A stretch of DNA of 64,000 nt, taken from contig JAIMKP010000014.1 of the NCBI GenBank assembly GCA_020692355.1, positions 1 to 64,000 on the forward strand, written 5' to 3'. The stretch's first letter is position 1. Each line of letters begins with the position of its first letter. This DNA is from Desulfosporosinus sp. GTDB taxonomy: Bacteria; Bacillota; Desulfitobacteriia; Desulfitobacteriales; Desulfitobacteriaceae. The position numbers and the translations under genes were made by a program. The notes under the pieces were generated by a model. That model was not told the origin of the DNA. It ran no database searches and saw only the letters and a program-made list of their open reading frames with translations. Below, piece by piece: positions 17,810 to 24,787 of the stretch.

Positions 17810-18654
17810 GGGAAAGTGCTGCGGATTATACATTGAGGCTCCTGAAGAGCGGAGCCAGAGCGCAGAAGGCTTTGGGCCAAAATTTCCTTGTGGATGACCG
17901 GGTGATTGCTGAGATCGTGGAAGCCAGTGAACTTAGTTCTGAAACCCCTGTCGTTGAAATAGGCCCCGGGCTGGGGGTGTTGACCCGTGCGCTCGCCCAG
18001 AAGGTCGACGAACTGTGGGCGATTGAGTTGGATAGGGCTAAAGTGGAACTGCTCAAAAGAGAACTGCGGGATATGACGGTGGAAATTCTGCACCGTGACG
18101 CCTTGAATCTGGATGTGAGGGAACTCTGGGGAGAAAGAAAAGGGTATCTCATCGGGAATCTTCCCTATTACATCACGAGCCCCCTCCTCAATCATTTTCT
18201 GGCCCAAGCGTCCTCTTTATCTGGCATGACCGTCATGGTGCAAAAGGAAGTCGCCGAACGTATCCTAGCGAAACCAGGTAGCAAGGCCTACGGTATTCTA
18301 TCGATTGCGATCCAACTGAGTGCCGAGCCGACGAAGGTATTGGATGTGCAGGCCAGTGCCTTTTGGCCTGCGCCCAAGGTGGACTCTGCGGTGGTCAAAC
18401 TGAAGGTTCGTCATTATCCGAACTTTAGCGTAAAGCCTGAAGCGTTTTTTCGCATCGTTAAGGGAGCCTTTGCCCAGCGCCGCAAGACTCTGGGGAATAC
18501 CCTGTCTGCCGCACTCAATCTTCCCAAAGCGGTTGTCTTAGGTGTTTTGGCTGAAACAGGGGTGTCAGGGGAGAGAAGGGCAGAGACGTTAAGCATTGAA
18601 GAGTTCCAAACTTTGACAGAAGCCTTTGCTTGTCATGTACAAGGTAGCGGCTAA
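17806..18654 (+). CDS. rsmA: 16S rRNA (adenine1518-N6/adenine1519-N6)-dimethyltransferase
   Basis: 282 residues. The SAM-binding motif VVEIGPGLGVLT, ELD (ribose-binding acid), the target-adenine motif NLPYYITSPLL and the C-terminal RRKTLGNTL are all as in KsgA/RsmA. It dimethylates two adjacent adenines in the 3' terminal helix of 16S rRNA during 30S maturation; loss gives kasugamycin resistance in other bacteria. ATG 17806 overlaps the rnmV TGA. Confidence 0.95.
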   Translation: MRESAADYTLRLLKSGARAQKALGQNFLVDDRVIAEIVEASELSSETPVVEIGPGLGVLTRALAQKVDELWAIELDRAKVELLKRELRDMTVEILHRDALNLDVRELWGERKGYLIGNLPYYITSPLLNHFLAQASSLSGMTVMVQKEVAERILAKPGSKAYGILSIAIQLSAEPTKVLDVQASAFWPAPKVDSAVVKLKVRHYPNFSVKPEAFFRIVKGAFAQRRKTLGNTLSAALNLPKAVVLGVLAETGVSGERRAETLSIEEFQTLTEAFACHVQGSG

Positions 18655-18707
18655 AGAATATAACAGATATAACGAGTTGCAGGAAGTCTAAAGGGAGGAA
18701 GAGGAGA

Positions 18708-19391
18708 ATGGACCTCGCATTTTTCAGCGCTCTTTTAAGTATTATCATCATCAACATCGTCTTAAGCGGAGACAATGCCGTAGTGATTGCCATGGCGACT
18801 CTCAGGTTAGAACCGAAGCAGAGGAAAAAGGCGATATTTTGGGGGACCTTTGGAGCCGTGGCTTTGCGCGTGGTTTTAACGGCGATCGCTGCCATGCTTT
18901 TAACCGTTCCCTACATTCAAGCCATTGGCGGACTTTTGCTGACTTGGATTGCCGTCAAGCTATTAGCGGAGGATAAAAGCGGGGAAGATAAGGAAGCACC
19001 CGGCAGTATGGCGGAAGCGATTAGGACGATCATTATCGCAGATTTTCTCATGAGTTTGGATAATGTCCTGGCGGTGGCTGGAGCTTCGGGCGGCAACCTT
19101 CCCCTTTTGATCGTTGGCCTCATGTTAAGTATTCCCTTGGTCGTGTGGGGCAGCACGTTTCTCTCTCAGCTTATGCGCAAATGGCCTTGGCTGGTGGGTT
19201 TAGGTGCTGGACTGTTGGGCTTTACGGCAGGGGAAATGCTGCTGAAAGAGCCTTATTTAAAATTTCTAACGGAGAATCCAATCCTTGAATATTTAATTCC
19301 GGGTTTGTTCGCCGTGGGGGTTATTGGGATCGGCTACTGGAAAGGCAAGAAGAAGGAGAAGAATGAGGAAGCCGGACGGGATAAGGGGTGA
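18708..19391 (+). CDS. TerC family integral membrane protein (YjbE-like)
   Basis: 227 residues with seven predicted membrane segments. Two inverted-repeat signatures are visible: VLSGDNAVVIAMA in the first half and FLMSLDNVLAVAGAS in the second, with the acidic residues thought to bind metal. A charged Lys/Glu tail ends the protein. Some TerC proteins (YceF, YkoY, MeeF/MeeY group) export manganese or help metallate exported proteins; which role applies is unknown. GGGAGGAAGAGGAG precedes ATG 18708. Confidence 0.87.
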   Translation: MDLAFFSALLSIIIINIVLSGDNAVVIAMATLRLEPKQRKKAIFWGTFGAVALRVVLTAIAAMLLTVPYIQAIGGLLLTWIAVKLLAEDKSGEDKEAPGSMAEAIRTIIIADFLMSLDNVLAVAGASGGNLPLLIVGLMLSIPLVVWGSTFLSQLMRKWPWLVGLGAGLLGFTAGEMLLKEPYLKFLTENPILEYLIPGLFAVGVIGIGYWKGKKKEKNEEAGRDKG

Positions 19392-19419
19392 AAAAGCTTA
19401 GAAAGCGGAAATTGAAATA

Positions 19420-19449
19420 TTGACAGGTGAAAGCAATAAAAAGTATAAT
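19420..19449 (+). promoter_or_regulatory. Sigma-A promoter of the methylene-THF reductase gene
   Basis: Consensus TTGACA (19420-19425), 18-bp spacer, consensus TATAAT (19444-19449), 78 nt before ATG 19528. Confidence 0.87.
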
Positions 19450-19527
19450 TCGAGAAGAAAGTAAAAATTCGTAATTAAAATATCTTATAGAAAGCTTTTT
19501 CATAAATATAGATAGGGGGAGAAGGGA

Positions 19528-21072
19528 ATGGAGAACCGTTTTAAGGACTCGCTTTTGGACAAGAATGCCTTGTCCGTGACCTGGGAGCTTGTACCAGGCC
19601 GAGGAGCGAGGGAGAAAGCCCAAGAGGCTGCTTTGGCGTCCGCAGAGCAGGCGGCTAAAGGGGGAAAAGTCCACGCCTTAACGATTACGGACAATCCAGG
19701 TGGGAACCCGGCTATTTCAGCAGATTACTTGGGGATGGAGATTATCAAGCTCGGAATTGAACCGCTGGTGCACTTTACGTGCAAAGACAAGAACCGGAAC
19801 CAAATGGAAAGCCAGCTCTATGCTTTGGATCGGGCCGGAGTGCGCAATCTCTTGGTGATGACCGGAGATTATACGGTATCAGGATTCAAAGGTCGGCCGA
19901 AGCCGGTGTTTGACCTTGATCCATCCCATACCTTAGAACTGATCGCCGGTATGAATAAGGGATTAGAAATTCCGGGTCCTAAAGGTTCGACTTACCATCA
20001 GCCCAGTGACTTTTTTGCTGGAGCAGCGGTTTCCCCCTTTAAAGCGACGGAAGCCGAACTGATGGTTCAATATTATAAGTTGAAGAAGAAGATCGCCGGC
20101 GGGGCTCAGTTCATCGTGACCCAGCTGGGTTATGATGCTCGCAAATTCCATGAAGTGCTCCAGTTTGTCAAGGTGAACAATCTGAACGTGCCAGTGGTTG
20201 GGAACATCTATATCCTTCCTTTTGGCGCGGCGAGGATCATGAATCAAAACCTGCTTCCGGGCTGTGTGGTGACGGATAAGCTTTTAAACGAGCTGGAGCA
20301 GGAAAAAGGTGCTCCTGATAAGGGCGTGGGGGCTCGGTTACTCCGGGCAGCTAAGATGTATGCCATGATGAAGGGAATGGGTTTTGCCGGGGTACACATC
20401 GGCGGGCACAATATCAAGTATGAACAAGTGGAATACATCATTGACAAAGGAGAAGAACTGAGTGCGAACTGGATGGATTTGGTGCGGGAATTCGATTATC
20501 CGATGCCGAATGGTTTCTACTACTTTGAGAAAGATGAAAAGACAGGTTTAAACACAGATAAGCCAACCAACCGTCAAGGCCGGTCGCTTGATGCGCCTGT
20601 TGGATTTGCGTTCAGCATGATGCGTGTAATGCACAGTATGCTCTTCACCCCGGGCAAGGCCTTTTTCCCGGTGATGCGTAGCATTTATGCAGGCAAAGGA
20701 AATCCCCGCAAACACACCCTGGAACACCTTACAAAAGTTATTACAAATGACTGCAAAGACTGTGGGGACTGTGCTCTCTTAGATATGGCCTATCTTTGCC
20801 CCATGTCTCAATGTCCGAAAAACCAACGCAACGGAGCCTGTGGCGGCAGCTTCAATGGGTGGTGCGAGGTCTATCCGAATGAGAAGCAGTGTGTCTGGGT
20901 GCGCGCCTATGCCCGCCTGAAAAAGTATGGTGAGGAGTCCCAGTTGGATGCTAATCGTCTCCCGCCCGCGAACTGGGATCTCTATCAGACCTCTTCGTGG
21001 TACAATTTTTATACAGGCAGAGATCACTCGGCAGCCCTGTTAGGGATTCCGAAAGTCGAGAAGAAAGGGTAG
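19528..21072 (+). CDS. metF: Methylenetetrahydrofolate reductase with C-terminal MetV-like cysteine domain
   Basis: 514 residues in two parts. Residues about 15-310 are the MTHFR TIM barrel (SVTWELVPGRG, ALTITDNPGG, LLVMTGDY, and GGAQFIVTQLGYD). Residues about 400-470 form a cysteine-rich domain (CKDCGDC, CPMSQCPKNQRNGACGG, then two more Cys), the MTHFR C-terminal/MetV-type domain. In acetogens the zinc- or FeS-bearing MetV partner is usually a separate subunit; here both are one chain. It reduces methylene-THF to methyl-THF, for methionine synthesis or the methyl branch of the Wood-Ljungdahl pathway; fhs at 52066 supports the latter. Own promoter and terminator make it monocistronic. Confidence 0.9.
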   Translation: MENRFKDSLLDKNALSVTWELVPGRGAREKAQEAALASAEQAAKGGKVHALTITDNPGGNPAISADYLGMEIIKLGIEPLVHFTCKDKNRNQMESQLYALDRAGVRNLLVMTGDYTVSGFKGRPKPVFDLDPSHTLELIAGMNKGLEIPGPKGSTYHQPSDFFAGAAVSPFKATEAELMVQYYKLKKKIAGGAQFIVTQLGYDARKFHEVLQFVKVNNLNVPVVGNIYILPFGAARIMNQNLLPGCVVTDKLLNELEQEKGAPDKGVGARLLRAAKMYAMMKGMGFAGVHIGGHNIKYEQVEYIIDKGEELSANWMDLVREFDYPMPNGFYYFEKDEKTGLNTDKPTNRQGRSLDAPVGFAFSMMRVMHSMLFTPGKAFFPVMRSIYAGKGNPRKHTLEHLTKVITNDCKDCGDCALLDMAYLCPMSQCPKNQRNGACGGSFNGWCEVYPNEKQCVWVRAYARLKKYGEESQLDANRLPPANWDLYQTSSWYNFYTGRDHSAALLGIPKVEKKG

Positions 21073-21078
21073 GATGTA

Positions 21079-21106
21079 AGAGCGGTTGCAAAACCGCTCT
21101 TTTTTT
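21079..21106 (+). terminator. Terminator after metF
   Basis: AGAGCGGTT (21079-21087), loop GCAA, AACCGCTCT (21092-21100), then a T-run to 21106. The T-run abuts the end of the convergent glycosyltransferase gene. Confidence 0.92.
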
Positions 21107-21941
21107 AAACGAGTTCACCATAGATAACGTGACGCCAGTATTCTGTGCCTCGTTCCTGGCAGGCTGCTTGCCAAGTGCCTAAACGATCAAAACGGCGGGC
21201 GGGATGATAACCGAGCAGGGAGTGCTTGCCCAAGGCACGTTCCAGCGGCAGGCCTTGGGCAGATTGGATGGCCATGACGCAGTCACCCATGATGGTTTCC
21301 GACAGCAGGCGGGCATGGCGGCGGTGTTTGCGCGGGGAGCGCAAGGCTTCATGCGGGATGGATGTTGCGACCTTGATGGTTAAGTTGGCCCGTTTTGCCT
21401 GGGCAAGGCTGAGGGGTGGGATGGCAAGGGATTCAGGTTCAAGGATGGATAAGGCTCGTACCGAAAGGGCATGGGGCCCATGGGTTGGGGTGGCCAAGCC
21501 GAGCGTTTTGAGCAGGTCGAGTTCTCGATTCAAACGGGCGCGAAACTTAAGGACAAGATTGGCGAGTTTCGCGCGATGCGTAATATATGGGTAACAGTTG
21601 GTGAGTGCCACGTCCACTCCTGCTTCCAAGGCTGCCACAAGCTGCTCTAAATTGGCATAAATGTTTCCCGACATATCTCCGTCTAGGAAGAGTACGCCCT
21701 CTGTTCCCAGCGCCTTAGCATAGATGGCCCCGATAGCCCGGGGGATATCGATTCCGAGCGCTTCTTCGAAATAGAGAATGTGAAGGTGAGGATCAGGGAT
21801 GGAACGGGTAAGTTCCAAGGTTTGATCAGAACAGCCATTGATCACGACAATGATCCGTTTGAGTGGCAGGCGGAGGGCGGTTGTCAGGGTGGCCAGAATG
21901 CTTTTCTCCTCGTTTTGGGCAGGAATGACGATGTCGAACAA
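21105..21941 (-). CDS. Family 2 glycosyltransferase
   Basis: 278 residues with a GT-A fold: IVIPAQNEEKSILATL at the N terminus, VVINGCSD, and LFLDGDMSG carrying the metal-binding DxD. The C-terminal half (about 130-278) is basic and lacks membrane segments, so it is cytosolic. Acceptor and donor are unknown. Start is TTG 21941, preceded nine bases upstream by AAAGGAGG; the N terminus from there is exactly that of the family. It lies divergently from yabG. Confidence 0.85.
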   Translation of the reverse strand: MFDIVIPAQNEEKSILATLTTALRLPLKRIIVVINGCSDQTLELTRSIPDPHLHILYFEEALGIDIPRAIGAIYAKALGTEGVLFLDGDMSGNIYANLEQLVAALEAGVDVALTNCYPYITHRAKLANLVLKFRARLNRELDLLKTLGLATPTHGPHALSVRALSILEPESLAIPPLSLAQAKRANLTIKVATSIPHEALRSPRKHRRHARLLSETIMGDCVMAIQSAQGLPLERALGKHSLLGYHPARRFDRLGTWQAACQERGTEYWRHVIYGELV

Positions 21942-22124
21942 GCCGCGATTCCTCCTTTTGCTAAATTGTATTTATTTTACCGGTCGGGAAGTATAGCTAT
22001 ATGGTGGCATAAGTGCAACCTCGGCTTCTGTCGTCGCCAAAGGCTCGCCACAAGCCGGGTTTTCTTTATAATATATGCCTTTTTCCCCAAACCGCCATAA
22101 GCTATAGGGAAAGGGGGGAGAGCA

Positions 22125-22964
22125 GTGTTTGAGCTGGGGGACATAGTGGCCCGACGTTCGCATCGCCAAGACGTTTTTTTTCGAATTGTCCAGACCTACA
22201 CCGGTATGAACGGCGAACGGCAGGCTCTCTTGAAAGGGCTCAATCTTCGCCTGATTGCGGATGCGCCGTTTAATGATTTAGTGGAGAAAAATCCTGCCGA
22301 AGTCGCCTATTACCAAAGAGAAGATTCGAGAGTCCTGTATCAGAAGCTGCACTTGGTGCTGGATCAACGGAAGAGCTTTGCTGAACCGATGGACGAATTT
22401 TTTGAGATGCCCGGAAGAGTTCTGCACCTTGACGGGGATCAGGAATACCTTGACCAATGCATTAAAACCTACCGGCAGTTGGGCTTGGAGGCCAAAGGGA
22501 TCTGCAAGTCTGAAGTGGAGCAGCCCAAGGCCATTCATCAGATTCTTATGGAAAATCTCACCGATATTTTAGTTCTGACAGGACATGACGGGCTCTTGCA
22601 TACCAATAAACGAGATTTCCGGAGTTTGGACAGCTACCGCAGTTCCCGCTACTTTGTTGAGTCAGTGCTGGAGGCACGGCGTTTCCAGCCCAACAAGGAT
22701 GCCTTGGTTATCTTTGCGGGAGCCTGCCAGTCGAATTATGAGGCAATCCTAAAAGCAGGGGCCAATTTTGCCTCTTCTCCCAAACGCATGCTGATCCATG
22801 CTTTTGATCCGGTGTTTATTGTGGAACGGATCGCGTTTACTCCAATCGATCAAACCATTTCAGTCAAAGAAATCTTAAGGCATACAATTACCGGGACGGA
22901 CGGGGTCGGAGGGATTGAGACTCGGGGTCAGCTGCGCCGAGGATACCCGCGAAGCCCATACTAA
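22125..22964 (+). CDS. yabG: Sporulation-specific protease YabG
   Basis: 279 residues clearly of the YabG family (GDIVARRSHRQDVFFRI at the start; ILVLTGHDGLL; FAGACQSNYEAILKAGANFASSP, which includes the conserved Cys). In Bacillus it is a mother-cell (sigma-K) cysteine protease that processes coat proteins; in C. difficile it processes the germination proteins CspBA and SleC. GTG 22125 follows AGGGGGGAG. CATAAGCTA at 22096-22104 fits the -10 of sigma-E/sigma-K promoters, but I see no good -35. The B. subtilis neighbours veg and sspF are not here. Confidence 0.93.
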   Translation: MFELGDIVARRSHRQDVFFRIVQTYTGMNGERQALLKGLNLRLIADAPFNDLVEKNPAEVAYYQREDSRVLYQKLHLVLDQRKSFAEPMDEFFEMPGRVLHLDGDQEYLDQCIKTYRQLGLEAKGICKSEVEQPKAIHQILMENLTDILVLTGHDGLLHTNKRDFRSLDSYRSSRYFVESVLEARRFQPNKDALVIFAGACQSNYEAILKAGANFASSPKRMLIHAFDPVFIVERIAFTPIDQTISVKEILRHTITGTDGVGGIETRGQLRRGYPRSPY

Positions 22965-23300
22965 TGAGAAGTCGGAGGCAGGAGGTCGGAAGTCGGATAG
23001 GAGGCAGGCAGTCGGAGGCGACAAGAGGGGAGAAGTCAGATAAGAGGTGAGGGTGTCAGAAGTCAAATGCCAGACATCAGACGTCAGAAGTCAGATGAGA
23101 GGTTGGAAGTCAGAAGTCAGAAGTCAGAAGTCAGAAGTCAGAATCGGGAGACGGGATACAGGAGACGGGAGGCCGGAATTAAGATAAGAGGTTGGAAGTG
23201 GGAATACCGCCTTTGGCGGGAGATTTCTAACACCAACCTCTCTTTTTTGTGGGTTACCTTTTAATTCCGACGTCCGACCTCCTACTTCTGACTTCTAATT
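22965..23300. repeat. Degenerate GAAGTCA tandem repeat block with inverted end
   Basis: This purine-rich stretch is made of variants of GAAGTCA/GGAGTCGG. Five exact copies lie in tandem at 23106-23140, with degenerate units on both sides from about 22970. At 23284-23295 the complementary unit (ACTTCTGACTTC) appears in the opposite direction and reaches the stop codon of the L,D-transpeptidase gene, so the block can fold back on itself. No gene is supported inside it. It is not CRISPR: there are no spacers. Confidence 0.85.
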
Positions 23301-23636
23301 TCGGTAAATATTGACCGGTGTTCCAGGTGCGACCTTCTCGAAGAGCCTTTCAACATCCCGGTTGTGCATGCGGATACATCCTTTGGACACTGCTTGGCCG
23401 ATGCTCGCGGGGTTATTCGTGCCGTGGATGCCATAGTGGGCGGAGGATAGCCCCAACCAGCGGGAACCGAAAACCCCGCCGGGATTGGTCCGTTTTTCGG
23501 CAATGGTGAATCGTCCTTCTGGGGTGGGAGTGCCTGCTCTCCCAATGGCGATGGGATAGCGCCCGAGGAGGCGCGGGCCCTCATAGAGTTCGAGAAGACG
23601 CTGCGATTTTCGGATGACAATATGACGTTCAGGCAT
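23295..23636 (-). CDS. Short L,D-transpeptidase (YkuD domain)
   Basis: 113 residues, essentially a bare YkuD domain. The active-site motif is complete: HGTNNPASIGQAVSKGCIRM, with the conserved His and the catalytic Cys in SKGCIRM. Such enzymes make 3-3 cross-links in peptidoglycan or attach proteins. There is no signal peptide, membrane segment or LysM domain, so export is unexplained; several spore-former proteins of this size act in the mother cell or forespore. ATG 23636 follows AAAGGAGGG five bases upstream, clearly better than in-frame codons further up. It ends inside the repeat block. Confidence 0.88.
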   Translation of the reverse strand: MPERHIVIRKSQRLLELYEGPRLLGRYPIAIGRAGTPTPEGRFTIAEKRTNPGGVFGSRWLGLSSAHYGIHGTNNPASIGQAVSKGCIRMHNRDVERLFEKVAPGTPVNIYRN

Positions 23637-23899
23637 GGAAACCCTCCTTTCTGACATTAATAACATATGATTCCATAGTCATTATCGCTTACGGTTCGGT
23701 CAAGTATGATTGTCTGTTCGCACAAACGTGATCGCTTTTGCCATTGTGAGTACTCTTCAGACCAAAATTGTCAGCCATGCCGCCACCTCCTTCCTGCGTT
23801 ATGTGGGGGTAGAATTGATCCCCGTTGTGTGGGGGTACGACCCCAATGTATAGTCAAAGGATTTTAGGTTGAAACTAAATCCTTGAGGGAGGAATGCGC

Positions 23900-24745
23900 A
23901 TGAGTGAGCATGTTCAGGGCAAACTTTTGATTATCGGTGGGGCTGAGGATAAGACTGGGGAATGCAAAATTCTGAAGTGTTTCGTTCGTGAAGCCCAGGC
24001 ACAGACCGTCGTTATTCTAACGGCTGCAACGGAATATCCAGGGCAGGTAGGAGCTGAATATACGGAGTTGTTTCAGCGTTTGGGCGTACGGGACGTGAGG
24101 GTTTTGGATGTCGCCAACCGCAGACAGGCTAATTCGGAAAGTGTAGTGTGCCAACTGGAAACGGCCAGCGGAGTCTTCTTTACGGGCGGAGATCAGCTCA
24201 GAATCACCGGGCTCATTGGAGGAACTCTTCTTGGGCGCACCCTGCAGCATCTCTATGAGCGTGGGGTGATCATGGCTGGGACCAGTGCCGGGGCCTCTGT
24301 CATGTCCGATACAATGATTGTTGGTGGGGAGGCGGGGACGCCGAAGAAGAGCACGCTTGCCATGGCCCCGGGGCTTGGGCTCTTGCGCGCGATCGTCATT
24401 GATCAGCATTTTGCTCAGCGGGGGCGGATTGGCAGGCTCCTGGAAGCCATAGCCCATAATCCCTATGTATTGGGCATCGGGCTCGATGAGGATACGGCTA
24501 TTTTGGTCTCGTCCGATGGCAAGTTCCAAGTGGTAGGAAGCCAAACCGTAACGGTTGTCGATGCCTCCCCTTCAGAAGCCACCAATCTGTCCGAATCCTT
24601 ACCAGGCCAGCCCTTGGCATTGACCCCGGTTGTCATGCACGTCCTGCCAGAGGGATATGAATTTGATCTCAAACAGAGGATGTGCCTAAAAAATGGACCT
24701 GCGGATGGCCCTGGGAATACATCGTCCGAAAAAGGTCAAAACTAA
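23900..24745 (+). CDS. cphB: Cyanophycinase
   Basis: 281 residues of the peptidase S51 family. GKLLIIGGAEDK at the start, VFFTGGDQLRI, and the nucleophile elbow GTSAGASVMS with the catalytic Ser are typical of CphB, followed by IDQHFAQRGRIGRL (His). It cuts cyanophycin (multi-L-arginyl-poly-L-aspartate) to beta-Asp-Arg dipeptides. ATG 23900 is seven bases from GAGGGAGGA; ATG 23894 overlaps the ribosome binding site. cphA follows 42 nt later. The upstream gap (23637-23899) contains two TGTGGGGGTA units near 23803 and 23828 and no clear promoter. Confidence 0.93.
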   Translation: MSEHVQGKLLIIGGAEDKTGECKILKCFVREAQAQTVVILTAATEYPGQVGAEYTELFQRLGVRDVRVLDVANRRQANSESVVCQLETASGVFFTGGDQLRITGLIGGTLLGRTLQHLYERGVIMAGTSAGASVMSDTMIVGGEAGTPKKSTLAMAPGLGLLRAIVIDQHFAQRGRIGRLLEAIAHNPYVLGIGLDEDTAILVSSDGKFQVVGSQTVTVVDASPSEATNLSESLPGQPLALTPVVMHVLPEGYEFDLKQRMCLKNGPADGPGNTSSEKGQN

Positions 24746-24787
24746 GATAGTGGAAGTCCCATGGCTAAAAAGGAGGACATAAAAGGA

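Noticed and set aside
23106-23140. Tandem heptamers as a CRISPR array
   Set aside because: Units are directly adjacent with no spacers, and no cas gene is in the window.
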